From positions 248,001 to 312,000 of the forward strand of contig NZ_JADPKT010000022.1 in assembly GCF_023074075.1 (NCBI RefSeq): DNA of 64,000 bases, given 5' to 3'. The translations under genes were made by a program, and so were the position numbers. Position 1 is the first letter of the stretch; each line of letters begins with the position of its first letter. The DNA comes from Bradyrhizobium sp. 138 (GTDB lineage: Bacteria > Pseudomonadota > Alphaproteobacteria > Rhizobiales > Xanthobacteraceae). The notes beneath the pieces were generated by a model. It worked only from the letters and a program-made list of their open reading frames with translations. It was not told the DNA's origin and did no database searches. Shown piece after piece: positions 50,868 to 60,339 of the stretch.

Positions 50868-53372
50868 CTAGTACAGCCCGCCGGTGCCGGGCCGCATGAA
50901 GAAGCCGGAATCCGGCTGCTGCTGCTGCGAGGCCGGCATGCGCCCGTCGGCGTCGGCCACGCCGATGACCGAATAATTGTCCGGCGGCGCCGTGCCCGGC
51001 TTGAAGGCTTCGAGGATGGTCCCGCCGGTCTCGCCGGGACCTGCACGCATGCCCGTCTTGGAGGCGACGCGCACGAGCTTGATGCCGGCAGGCACCTTGA
51101 ACGGAACCGCGGGCTTGTCAGCGAGCGCGAGCTTGAGGAAATCGCGCGCGATGGGAGCCGCCAGATGGCCACCGGTAGCGGCATTGCCCTTGCCCAGCGG
51201 ACGCGGCTTGTCGTAGCCCATATAGATGGCGACGGCGACGTCGGGCGAGAAGCCGACGAACCAGGCGTCCTTGGCCTCGTTGGTGGTACCGGTCTTGCCG
51301 GCAACCGGCTTGCCGACCTCCTTGACCACGGTCGCGGTACCGGCCTGGACCACGCCCTCCATCAGTTCGGTGATCTGATAGGCGGTCATGGAGTCAAGCA
51401 CCTGCTCGCGGCGGTCGATGAGCTGCGGCTCAGGCTGGCTCTTCCAGCCGCCCGGGGCGTCGCAGCCGCGGCATTCGCGCTGGTCGTGCTTGAAGATGGT
51501 GTGGCCATAGCGGTCCTGAATACGGTCGATCAGAGTCGGCTTCACGCGGCGGCCGCCATTGGCGAGCATCGAATACGCAGTGACCATGCGCATCGCCGTC
51601 GTTTCGCCGGCGCCGAGCGCGTAAGACAGATAGTTCGGCAGTTCGTCATAGACGCCGAAACGGCGGGCATATTCGCCGATCAGGGGCATGCCGATGTCCT
51701 GCGCAAGACGCACCGTCACCGTGTTGAGGGATTGCCGCAGCGCGTTGCGCAGCGTCACCGGTCCCTGGAACTTGCCCGAGGAGAAGTTTTCCGGCCGCCA
51801 TACGCCGGCGCCCTGCCCTTGGTCGATTTCGATGGGAGCATCGAGCACGACGGTCGAGGGCGTATAGCCGTTGTCGAGTGCAGCCGAATACACGATCGGC
51901 TTGAACGACGAACCCGGCTGCCGGTAGGCCTGCGTGGCGCGGTTGAACTGGCTCTGGTCGAACGAGAAGCCGCCGACCATGGCGAGCACGCGGCCGGTCC
52001 ACGGATCCATCGCGACCATGGCGCCGGACACTTCGGGGATCTGGCGCAGCCGGTACTGGCCTTCGACCGGTTGTCCCTCCTTGCTGTAAAGCGGATCGGC
52101 ATAGATCACGTCGCCGGGCGCAAGCACCTGCGCTACGGAGGTTGGCGTCTTGCCCCTGGTATTGCCCTGGGCCGCTCGCGCCCAGCGCACGCCATCGAGT
52201 GTGACGAGGCCAGTCTCGCGCTGCTTGCTGACGGCGCCGCCGAGCTCGCGGCTCGGCTGGAAGCCGATGCGCGCCGACTGGTCGCTTGTCTCCAGCACCA
52301 CCGCCATGCGCCATGGCGAGATGTCGGACAGCGATTTGATCTCGGCCAGCTTCACGCCCCAATCGCCCGAAATATCGAGCTTGCTCATGGCGCCGCGATA
52401 GCCCTGCTGCTCGTCATAGTTCACGAGGCCAGCGACCATGGCCTTGCGCGCCATGACCTGGATCTTCGGATCGAGCGTGGTGCGGACGGAGAGACCGCCC
52501 TCATAGAGCTTCTTCTCGCCATAGCGCTCGAAGATGTCGCGGCGGACTTCCTCGGCAAAATACTCGCCGGCGAAGGTGTGGGCGCCGTTGGAACGGTTGG
52601 TGACGGCCAGCGGCTCCTTGCGGGCCTTGTCGGCGTCGGCCTGCTTGATCCAGCCGTTCTCCACCAGACGGTCGATCACGTAATTGCGGCGCTCGATGGC
52701 GCGGTCGCGGTTGCGGACGGGATGCAGCGTCGCCGGCATTTTCGGCAGCGCGGCCAGATAGGACGCTTCCGCAACCGTCAGCTCGTTCACCGACTTGTCG
52801 AAATAGACCAGCGACGCGGCGGCGATGCCGTAGGCGCCGAGGCCGAGATAGATCTCGTTCAGATACAGCTCGAGGATCTTGTCCTTCGAGTAGGTCTTCT
52901 CGATCCGCATCGCCAGCAAGGCTTCCTTGATCTTGCGGGCGAAGGAGACCTCGTTGGTCAGAAGGAAATTCTTGGCGACCTGCTGGGTGATCGTGGAAGC
53001 GCCCTGCGGACGGCGGTTGGAACCGTAGTTCTGGATGTAGACCACGCCGGCGCGCGCCATGCCGGTGTAGTCGATGCCGCCGTGCTCGTAGAAATTCTTG
53101 TCTTCGGCCGCGAGGAAGGCGTTGATCACGAGCTTGGGCACCGCCTGGATCGGCAGATACAGCCGCCGCTCCTTGGCGTATTCGCCGAGCAGCGAACCAT
53201 CGACCGCGTGCACGCGGGTCATCACCGGCGGCTCGTAATCCTGAAGCTGAGAGTAGTCCGGCAAGTCCTTGGAGAAATGCCAGATCAGGCCTGCCACGGC
53301 CCCGACACCGACAAGGAACACCACTGTTCCCGCGGCGAACAGGAAGCCCATGAACCGCACCAGCAAGCGCAT
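50868..53372 (-). CDS. mrcA: Penicillin-binding protein 1A
   Basis: An 834-residue bifunctional peptidoglycan synthase. A transmembrane helix lies near residues 8-30. The glycosyltransferase (GT51) domain has AAEDKNFYEHGGIDYTGMAR near 88, GASTITQQVAKNF, and KDKILELYLNEIYLG. The transpeptidase domain has the active Ser in PGSSFKPIVY near 493, LRQSLN near 550, and AGKTGTTNEAKDAW near 693. It extends and cross-links glycan strands in the periplasm. Lies between amiC (upstream) and prfB (downstream) on the same strand. Confidence 0.96.
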   Translation of the reverse strand: MRLLVRFMGFLFAAGTVVFLVGVGAVAGLIWHFSKDLPDYSQLQDYEPPVMTRVHAVDGSLLGEYAKERRLYLPIQAVPKLVINAFLAAEDKNFYEHGGIDYTGMARAGVVYIQNYGSNRRPQGASTITQQVAKNFLLTNEVSFARKIKEALLAMRIEKTYSKDKILELYLNEIYLGLGAYGIAAASLVYFDKSVNELTVAEASYLAALPKMPATLHPVRNRDRAIERRNYVIDRLVENGWIKQADADKARKEPLAVTNRSNGAHTFAGEYFAEEVRRDIFERYGEKKLYEGGLSVRTTLDPKIQVMARKAMVAGLVNYDEQQGYRGAMSKLDISGDWGVKLAEIKSLSDISPWRMAVVLETSDQSARIGFQPSRELGGAVSKQRETGLVTLDGVRWARAAQGNTRGKTPTSVAQVLAPGDVIYADPLYSKEGQPVEGQYRLRQIPEVSGAMVAMDPWTGRVLAMVGGFSFDQSQFNRATQAYRQPGSSFKPIVYSAALDNGYTPSTVVLDAPIEIDQGQGAGVWRPENFSSGKFQGPVTLRNALRQSLNTVTVRLAQDIGMPLIGEYARRFGVYDELPNYLSYALGAGETTAMRMVTAYSMLANGGRRVKPTLIDRIQDRYGHTIFKHDQRECRGCDAPGGWKSQPEPQLIDRREQVLDSMTAYQITELMEGVVQAGTATVVKEVGKPVAGKTGTTNEAKDAWFVGFSPDVAVAIYMGYDKPRPLGKGNAATGGHLAAPIARDFLKLALADKPAVPFKVPAGIKLVRVASKTGMRAGPGETGGTILEAFKPGTAPPDNYSVIGVADADGRMPASQQQQPDSGFFMRPGTGGLY

Positions 53373-53619
53373 TATCTGTTTATCCGTTCAAACTTTGGAT
53401 CAGCCCAGTATCAGCCCCTTGGCACCCCAAACAGGCGCCAAATCTCACGTCGCGAATTCACCGGCTTACACAATACATCAGTGCCGGACTTAAGACGCTT
53501 GCCGAACAGGATTCTCGCCGATTCCGGAACCCCCTGCGGCATTTTTATAAAGCGCCCGCTGTGGCCAAACTAGGGCTTTTGCGACGGGACGGAAAAACCC
53601 TTGCAGTTTGAAGACCTCA

Positions 53620-53664
53620 GGGTCGCCCAATTGGGCGATCCCGGGTCGTCAATTCGACGATCCC
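53620..53664. repeat. Two tandem palindromes at the amiC 3' end
   Basis: Two related 22-23 base palindromic units lie side by side. The first (53620-53642) centres on the perfect 14-mer CGCCCAATTGGGCG; the second (53643-53664) centres on TCGTCAATTCGACGA. Both are flanked by GGG...CCC. The amiC stop codon is inside the second unit. They may form a terminator hairpin or paired operator about 250 bases before mrcA. Confidence 0.6.
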
Positions 53665-54944
53665 GCGGTGGCCATCCGTTTGGTCAAAAACCCGTCGATG
53701 GCCTGCGCCATCGAGCCCACCGCCTTGGACCGCCAGCCCTCGGACACCAGATGCTCGAGGTCGCCCTTGTTGGAGACGTAGCCGATCTCGACCAGCACCG
53801 AGGGCACATCGGGCGCCTTCAGGACCCGGAAGCCGGCCGACTTCAGGGGATGCTTGTGCATCCGCACCGTCGACTTCATTTCACCCATCAAAAGGCGGGC
53901 GAAACGGTTTGAAAAGGTGCGGGTTTCCCGCTGCGTGAGGTCGATCAGGATGTCGGCGACGTCGGTCGGCTCCTCCGTCAGGTTGAAACCGGCGATCGCA
54001 TCTGCCCGGTTTTCCGCATCCGCCAGCCGCTGGGCCTCGGCGTCGGAGGCCTTGTCTGACAGCGTATAGATGGTCGCGCCCTGCGCATCGCCCTCGGCGC
54101 GAGGCAGCGCATCGGCATGAATCGAGACGAACAAGGCGGCTTTGAGGTTGCGGGCGATCTTGGTCCGGTCATTGAGGGGAATGAAGGTGTCGTCGTCCCG
54201 CGTCATGACCACACGGTATTTACCGGCCTTCTCCAGCCTGTCGCGCAGCGCCAGCCCAAAGGCCAGCACCAGATTCTTCTCGCTCTCGCCGCTCGACTGC
54301 GTGCCATTGTCGATGCCGCCATGGCCGGGATCGATCACGACCACCGGGCGGCCATCGGTCTTCTGCTGCGCCGTTTCGGGGGCTGTCGTCGCGGGAGCCG
54401 TTGCAGGCTGCGCCTCGGCGATGGTGGGCCGTAGTTCGGGGCGATTTTCGGGCGCGAGCGACTGCACGAAGGCGGCGCGGTCAACCTCCTCCAGCTCCAG
54501 CACAAGCCGGGCCGGCTGATCGTTGGCCGCCTCCAACACGTAGGATTTGGCGATCTTGGCCGGCCCCGTCAGGTCGAACACGATTCGCGAGCCGCCGGGC
54601 ATGACGAGCCCGTAGCGGAAAGCCTTGACCAGTCCCCGCCCCCCGGCCCCGGTGCCCGCCGGCAGCTGAAAACTGACCTGCGGCACGTCAACGACCACCC
54701 GGTACGGGTCGGCCAGCGTGACAGCGCGGAAGGTGACGGCCTGGTCGATGTCGAGAATGAAGCGGGTCTGCTTGCCGTCGCCGGCCAGCCGGGCAGCCGA
54801 GGCAACCGGGAAATTCGCTACGGCAACAGCGGGTTGCGGCTGGCCTTCCGCCGCCCTCAGGCGCGAGGAATCGGCACATGGCAGTGCTGCGGCGCACAGC
54901 AGCGCGCCTCCCAGCAGAATCCCTCGATTTGTGCGGCTCGCCAC
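53649..54944 (-). CDS. amiC: N-acetylmuramoyl-L-alanine amidase, AmiC type
   Basis: A 431-residue periplasmic amidase that splits septal peptidoglycan. A signal-peptide-like N-terminus precedes an AMIN domain at about residues 48-155 (RFILDIDQAVTFRAVTLADP, RIVFDLTGPAKIAKSYVLE). The Amidase_3 zinc domain spans about 200-420: VVIDPGHGGIDNGT (His), SGESEKNLVLAFGLALRDRL (Glu), FVSIHADALP (His) and PSVLVEIGYVSNKGDLEHL (catalytic Glu). GTG start at 54944, preceded by GGAGG. The order amiC then mrcA is common in Rhizobiales. Confidence 0.93.
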   Translation of the reverse strand: MASRTNRGILLGGALLCAAALPCADSSRLRAAEGQPQPAVAVANFPVASAARLAGDGKQTRFILDIDQAVTFRAVTLADPYRVVVDVPQVSFQLPAGTGAGGRGLVKAFRYGLVMPGGSRIVFDLTGPAKIAKSYVLEAANDQPARLVLELEEVDRAAFVQSLAPENRPELRPTIAEAQPATAPATTAPETAQQKTDGRPVVVIDPGHGGIDNGTQSSGESEKNLVLAFGLALRDRLEKAGKYRVVMTRDDDTFIPLNDRTKIARNLKAALFVSIHADALPRAEGDAQGATIYTLSDKASDAEAQRLADAENRADAIAGFNLTEEPTDVADILIDLTQRETRTFSNRFARLLMGEMKSTVRMHKHPLKSAGFRVLKAPDVPSVLVEIGYVSNKGDLEHLVSEGWRSKAVGSMAQAIDGFLTKRMATAGSSN

Positions 54945-55649
54945 CGATTCCGTGCCTCCGAGCAGCCCTTTTAACGCAATAGAACCACAGGGTTAATTGA
55001 TCCTTAATGACAGAAACGCGAAACTCGCTGACTGTGACCGCCGTGCGACGCTCCCTTGCACGGATGGCTCATTCCTCGTATGTACGGAATGCTGACGGCC
55101 GATATTTCCGGTTGTGTCGCATTCAGCCTCCCGGTGCAGCGCCGGAACTCTCAAGGTTTGAGAATTCCAGCGTTTTCCGTTCCCCTCTAAGACCAGCGCG
55201 GTGCGCGGCAGCGAGGTGGAGCGGGTCAAGCGTCGGCGGCGGACGGTCCTGGGTTACCACTCGCGTTACCGGGACGGTTCTGACAGCGACGTAACCCATT
55301 ACCCGATCCCTTGATCCCAAGGGAGCGGTTCGTGATCCCCAAGGCGAGCGCGCTCGCGCCATGCCTGGCCAGCAGCAACTGATTGAAGGGCGGCCTCCCC
55401 GCCCAATGTTTCATACGGGCCGACGCTTGATGCGCCAGACTGTGCCGACGAATTCTGAAGGACCATTCGCGACGCTGCGGAGTGACAATCCCGCGCGTCG
55501 CAAGGGTCCTGAAGCTTCCGGTTCGGCAAGGCGCGAGAGACGGCGTTTCGGCCTTCCCCTCACCCCCGAATCAGGTGGACCGTCGCGTCACCCGGCGGCG
55601 CGATACGCGCCCACGGTGATTAGCGCCCGCCGCCGCCAAGAGTTAAGAC
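54945..55649 (+). promoter_or_regulatory. Long leader/promoter region of the RNase E gene
   Basis: No gene is supported in these 705 bases between divergent amiC and rne. In other bacteria, RNase E controls its own mRNA through a long structured leader. The stretch is rich in GC pairs that can fold, for example GGGCGGCCTCCCCGCCC near 55388-55404. No recognisable rne5 structure could be identified, so autoregulation is only an inference by analogy. Confidence 0.4.
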
Positions 55650-58600
55650 ATGCCCAACAAGATGTTGATCGATGCCACCCACCCGGAAGAGACCCGGGTC
55701 GTCGTGGTCCGCGGCAATCGCGTCGAAGAGTTTGATTTCGAGACCGCGCAACGCAAGCAACTGCGCGGGAATATCTACCTCGCCAAGGTCACAAGGGTCG
55801 AACCCTCGCTCCAGGCCGCCTTCGTCGAATATGGCGGCAACCGCCACGGCTTCCTCGCCTTCAGCGAAATCCATCCCGACTACTATCAGATCCCGGTCGC
55901 CGACCGGCAGGCGCTGATCGAGGCCGAGGAGCAGGCCCATCGCGAGGCCGAGGAGGAGAGCGAGAACCGCTCCCACGGGCGCCGCCGTTCGCGCCACCGC
56001 AATGCCCGCCGCCGCGGTCATGGCGAGCGCGTGCGGAGCGACATCGTCGAAGGCCTCGATGCCGGCGCCGATCCCGTCGCCCAGCCGATCGAGGGCGCTG
56101 CGCTGCCGGAACATGCCGAGGGCGCCCTGCATGAAGGCGAGCATCTGCACGCCGATGCAGAGCACGAAGGCCACGATCACCACGACCACGATCATGGCGA
56201 GCATGATCACGACGATCATCATGCCCATGATGTCGAGCACGATCACGACCATAGTCACGATCAGCAGCACGATCACCACGACCATGATCATGTCGGCGAG
56301 ACCCCCGCGCCCGTCGCAGCCGTCGGCGCCGAGCCCGTGGTCGCGACCGAGATCGTTGCCGAGCCGCAGGAGACCGCCACCTCCGAAGTGCACGCCGAGG
56401 CCCTCGCCGAAGCCGTGACCGCTGCCGCCGAACCGGCGGACGCCGTGTATGGTGAGAGCGCCGAAGCGCCGCCTGCCCGGGCTGCGGAAGCAACCGGCGA
56501 CGACGATGAGGATGAGGACGAGGACGAGGACGGCGAGGAAGCCGAAGATGAAGTCGTCGAATCCGTCGGTGGCGACGATGTGCTGGAGGAAGTGCCGGAG
56601 CGCACTTTCCGTCCGCGCCGCCAGTACAAGATCCAGGAAGTCATCAAGCGCCGCCAGGTGATGCTGGTGCAGGTCGTCAAGGAAGAGCGCGGCAACAAGG
56701 GCGCGGCGCTGACGACCTATCTGTCGCTCGCCGGCCGCTATGCCGTGTTGATGCCGAACACCGCGCGCGGCGGCGGTATCAGCCGCAAGATCACCAGCGC
56801 CCAGGACCGCTCCCGCCTGAAGGAAGTGGTGCAGGACCTCGACGTGCCCGAGGGCATGGGCATCATCCTGCGCACCGCGGGCGCCGCCCGCACCAAGCCC
56901 GAGATCAAGCGCGACTTCGAATATCTGATCCGGATGTGGGAGACGGTGCGCGACCTCACGCTGAAGTCGCAGGCCCCGACCCTGGTCTACGAGGAAGGCT
57001 CGCTGATCAAGCGCTCGCTGCGCGACCTCTACAACAAGGAGATCGACGAGATTCAGGTCGCCGGCGAATCCGGCTACCGCGAAGCGCGCGACTTCATGAA
57101 GATGCTGATGCCCGCCAATGTCAGCGCGGTGAGGCAGTATCGCGACGGCCAGCCGCTGTTCTCGCGCATGGGCGTCGAGAGTCAGCTGGACGCGATGTTC
57201 TCGCCGACCGTGCAACTGCGCTCCGGCGGCTACATCGTGATCAACCAGACCGAGGCGCTGGTCTCGATCGACGTCAACTCCGGACGATCGACGCGCGAGC
57301 ACCATATCGAGGACACCGCGCTCAAGACCAATCTGGAAGCGGCCGAGGAAGTCGCCCGCCAGCTTCGCTTGCGCGACCTCGCCGGCCTGATCGTCATCGA
57401 CTTCATCGACATGGACGAGAAGCGCAACAATCGCGCGGTCGAGCGCAAGCTGTCCGATTGTCTCAGGCAGGACCGCGCGCGCATCCAGGTCGGCCGCATC
57501 TCCCATTTCGGTCTGCTTGAGATGTCGCGCCAGCGCATCCGCGCCAGCGTGCTCGAGAGCTCGACCGATCCGTGCCCGCATTGCGGCGGCACCGGCCATG
57601 TCCGCTCGGTGTCGTCGGTGGCGCTCCAGCTGCTGCGCGGCCTCGAAGAGATCCTGATGAAGGGCGCGACCCACAATCTCGTGGTCCGCACCCGCACCGA
57701 CGTCGCGCTCTATGTGCTCAACCACAAGCGCGGCCATCTGCGCGACCTCGAGAACGGCTTCAAGGTCACCCTCTCGGTCATCGCGGATTCCAGCGTCAGC
57801 GGGCCGCAGGCCTACCTCATCGACCGCGGCGAGCAGGTGCATACGCTGGAGGCCGCCAAGGCGCTGCTCCTGGCGCAGGCCGCTGCGAGCCCGCCGCCCC
57901 TGGCCGAAGAAGCTTACGACGACGAGGAGTTCGATCCGGAGACCGAATCCGAGGTCGAGACCGAGGAGACCGAAGGCCTCGCGGAAGAGCAGGCCGCAGG
58001 CGACGCCGCCTCCGAGCAGGACGGCCAGCGCCGCAAGCGTCGCCGTCGCCGCCGCGGCCGCGGTGGCCAGCGTGACGGCGAGCCGCGTGATGATAGCGCC
58101 CCCACCCTTCCCGAGGCGGCCGTCGCGGCCGGCGAAGGCGAGGACGATGCCGAAGCCGAGCAGGACGGCGAAGAAGGCGAGGAACAAGCAGCCCGTGGTG
58201 AGCAGCAGGGCAGCGGCGACCGCCGGCGCCGGCGTGGTCGCCGCGGCGGACGTCGCCGTCGCGGTGGCGGCGAGGAAGGTCTTGCCGGCTCCATCGGCGA
58301 CGAACTCGGTAGCAATCAGCCATCGGAAGCTGCCGACGCGGTTGCCGATTTCGACGGCTTCGGCAATGAGGCTGCGCCCTCGATTGCGCAAGCCGAGCCC
58401 AGCGCCGAGCCGCAAGTTGCGCAGCCTGAGCCGCGCGTCGAGGTGCAGACCGAGGTACCGGCCCAGCCCGTCCCCGTTGTTGCCGAGGAAGAGCCCGCCG
58501 AAGACAAGGCCGCACGGCGCCGCTCCACGGTGCGCGAAAAGGTGAGCTTCCTGTCGAGCAGCCCGAGCGAGCCGGCAACGCCGGTTGCGCAAGCGACCGA

Positions 58601-58715
58601 GCCGGTCGCCCCGCCCACGCCGGCGGCCGAGCCGGCGCCGGAAGTGGCAAGCGAAACGCCGGCCGCCCCGCGCCGTGCCGGCTGGTGGTCCCGCCGCTTC
58701 GGCGGCGGCGAGTAA
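55650..58715 (+). CDS. rne: Ribonuclease E
   Basis: A 1021-residue endoribonuclease, the core of the RNA degradosome. The S1 domain starts at about residue 38 (RGNIYLAKVTRVEPSLQAAF) and is interrupted from about 95 to 325 by a large insertion. The latter contains Arg-rich, His/Asp-dense (residues 161-217) and acidic parts; the fold resumes at YKIQEVIKRRQVMLVQVVKE. The catalytic DNase-I-like domain includes VSIDVNSGRSTREHHIED and DLAGLIVIDFIDMDEKRN. The zinc-link is DPCPHCGGTGHVRS near 640. The C-terminal 300 residues are disordered, with two Arg-rich RNA-binding blocks (RRKRRRRRRGRGGQR and RRRRRGRRGGRRRRGGG) and an end RRAGWWSRRFGGGE. A terminator follows. Confidence 0.95.
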   Translation: MPNKMLIDATHPEETRVVVVRGNRVEEFDFETAQRKQLRGNIYLAKVTRVEPSLQAAFVEYGGNRHGFLAFSEIHPDYYQIPVADRQALIEAEEQAHREAEEESENRSHGRRRSRHRNARRRGHGERVRSDIVEGLDAGADPVAQPIEGAALPEHAEGALHEGEHLHADAEHEGHDHHDHDHGEHDHDDHHAHDVEHDHDHSHDQQHDHHDHDHVGETPAPVAAVGAEPVVATEIVAEPQETATSEVHAEALAEAVTAAAEPADAVYGESAEAPPARAAEATGDDDEDEDEDEDGEEAEDEVVESVGGDDVLEEVPERTFRPRRQYKIQEVIKRRQVMLVQVVKEERGNKGAALTTYLSLAGRYAVLMPNTARGGGISRKITSAQDRSRLKEVVQDLDVPEGMGIILRTAGAARTKPEIKRDFEYLIRMWETVRDLTLKSQAPTLVYEEGSLIKRSLRDLYNKEIDEIQVAGESGYREARDFMKMLMPANVSAVRQYRDGQPLFSRMGVESQLDAMFSPTVQLRSGGYIVINQTEALVSIDVNSGRSTREHHIEDTALKTNLEAAEEVARQLRLRDLAGLIVIDFIDMDEKRNNRAVERKLSDCLRQDRARIQVGRISHFGLLEMSRQRIRASVLESSTDPCPHCGGTGHVRSVSSVALQLLRGLEEILMKGATHNLVVRTRTDVALYVLNHKRGHLRDLENGFKVTLSVIADSSVSGPQAYLIDRGEQVHTLEAAKALLLAQAAASPPPLAEEAYDDEEFDPETESEVETEETEGLAEEQAAGDAASEQDGQRRKRRRRRRGRGGQRDGEPRDDSAPTLPEAAVAAGEGEDDAEAEQDGEEGEEQAARGEQQGSGDRRRRRGRRGGRRRRGGGEEGLAGSIGDELGSNQPSEAADAVADFDGFGNEAAPSIAQAEPSAEPQVAQPEPRVEVQTEVPAQPVPVVAEEEPAEDKAARRRSTVREKVSFLSSSPSEPATPVAQATEPVAPPTPAAEPAPEVASETPAAPRRAGWWSRRFGGGE

Positions 58716-58741
58716 AGCCGAACAACCTATGCAAGATGTGA

Positions 58742-58768
58742 CGCCCGGCACTGCCGGGCGTTTTGGTT
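58742..58768 (+). terminator. Intrinsic terminator after rne
   Basis: A perfect 8-bp GC stem (58742-58749 with 58753-58760) and 3-base loop, followed by TTTTGGTTT, 26 bases after the rne stop. Confidence 0.85.
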
Positions 58769-58822
58769 TCGCGGTCGTCCCGATGTGCTAAGCCGTCTTC
58801 GCAATCAGAGAGGGGACCGGCA

Positions 58823-60319
58823 GTGTCAGAGCTTTGCGATTCCAGTGCCGTTGAGCTGCGCCGCTTATTGGCCGCACGGGCGATCTCACCCGTCGAGCTG
58901 CTGGATTCCTGCCTGTCGCGCATCGCCACCGTCAATCCCGCAGTCAACGCCGTCGTGACGCTGGACGAGCCAGGCGCACGTGCCGCGGCCAAGGCGGCCG
59001 AAGCCGCCATTCTGCGTGGCGAAGATCGCGGCGCTCTGCACGGTCTTCCCGTTCTCATCAAGGACACCCAGGACACCGCCGGGATGCGGTCCACCTATGG
59101 CAGCCCGCTGCTGAAGGACAACGTCCCGGCCGCCGACCAGGGCTCGGTCGCGCGGCTGCGCGCCGCCGGCGCCATCATCTTCGGCAAGACCAACACGCCG
59201 GAATGGGCGGCCGGCGCCAACACCCGCAACCCCGTGTTCGGCGCGACCGGCAACCCCTTCGATCCCATGCGTTCGGCGGCTGGCTCCTCCGGCGGCTCGG
59301 CGGTGGCGCTCGCCTGCGACATGGCTCCGCTCGCCTCGGGCTCCGACACCGGCGGCTCCTTGCGCAATCCGGCCGGCTTCGCCGGCATTGTCGGCATGCG
59401 CCCGTCCTACGGCCTCGTCGCCAGCGAAAAACGTGCGTTCGGCTGGTCCAATCTGTCGACCGACGGGCCGATGGCGCGCAACGTCGCCGACACTGCACTG
59501 ATGCTGTCGGTGATGGCGAGCGATGATGCCCGCGATCCGCTCGCTTATACACTGCCCGGCGAGCCCCTGCGCGCCCGTGCCGAGCGCTGGGCCGCTCCGC
59601 GCCCCGCAGAGCTCGGCAAGTTGCGCCTCGCCTTCACCGAGGATTTCGGCTTCGCCCCGACCGAGCAGGCGATCCGGCGGGTGTTCCGCGCGCGGGTGAA
59701 GACGCTCGCGCCGCTGTTCGCAGAGTCCCGCGAAGCGACGCCGGATTGCTCCGGCGCCGACGACGCCTTTGCCGTGCTGCGCGCGGGCATATTCCTGGCG
59801 ATGCATGGCAAGAACTACAAAGAACGTCGCGAGATGCTCGGCCCCAATGTCCGCGCCAATGTCGAGGAAGGGCTCGGCTACACGCTCGAAGACCATGCGC
59901 GGGCCACGACGACGCAGACGCGGATCTATCGCGCCTATCAAAGCTTCTTCGAGACCTGCGACGTGCTGATCAGCCCGACCATCACGCTGAGCCCGCGGCC
60001 GTGGTCGGAGCCTTATCCCGCCGAGATCGACGGCGTGCCGACCAAATCCTACTTCCACTGGCTCGCGCTGGCCTACGCCGTCACGCTTCCCGGCCATCCC
60101 GCCATCAGCATTCCGCTCGGCCTCGATGAGGCCGGGCTGCCGTTCGGCCTCCAGATCGTCGGCCCGCGCGGCGGCGACGCCATCGTGCTCTCGGTTGCGG
60201 CAAGCATCGAGGCGGCGTTGGCAAGCGATGCGCAGACGTGCCGGCCCGTGCCTGACCTGGCGCGGCTCGCCGCGGCACCGGCTCTATCGTCCGCTCCCGG
60301 CTTCCTCACTTGGGAATAA
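58823..60319 (+). CDS. Amidase signature-family enzyme
   Basis: A 498-residue hydrolase of the amidase signature family. The Ser-cisSer-Lys triad is visible: Lys in GLPVLIKDTQDTAG near residue 77, the cis-Ser in SAAGSSGGSAVALAC near 155, and the nucleophile Ser in GSDTGGSLRNPAGF near 179. The GTG start at 58823 has GAGGGG about 7 bases upstream, preferred over the longer frame from 58763. It cleaves an amide bond of unknown substrate. The FAD-dependent oxidase follows after 20 bases with its own ribosome site, so the two are likely co-expressed. Confidence 0.92.
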   Translation: MSELCDSSAVELRRLLAARAISPVELLDSCLSRIATVNPAVNAVVTLDEPGARAAAKAAEAAILRGEDRGALHGLPVLIKDTQDTAGMRSTYGSPLLKDNVPAADQGSVARLRAAGAIIFGKTNTPEWAAGANTRNPVFGATGNPFDPMRSAAGSSGGSAVALACDMAPLASGSDTGGSLRNPAGFAGIVGMRPSYGLVASEKRAFGWSNLSTDGPMARNVADTALMLSVMASDDARDPLAYTLPGEPLRARAERWAAPRPAELGKLRLAFTEDFGFAPTEQAIRRVFRARVKTLAPLFAESREATPDCSGADDAFAVLRAGIFLAMHGKNYKERREMLGPNVRANVEEGLGYTLEDHARATTTQTRIYRAYQSFFETCDVLISPTITLSPRPWSEPYPAEIDGVPTKSYFHWLALAYAVTLPGHPAISIPLGLDEAGLPFGLQIVGPRGGDAIVLSVAASIEAALASDAQTCRPVPDLARLAAAPALSSAPGFLTWE

Positions 60320-60339
60320 CCGACAGGAGAATTCTTCCG

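Noticed and set aside
50802-53573. A 923-codon open frame on the plus strand
   Set aside because: Antisense to the PBP1A gene, whose motifs are complete; shadow composition.
55620-58751. A 1043-codon open frame on the minus strand
   Set aside because: It is entirely antisense to rne, has no domain motif, and arises from third-position GC bias.
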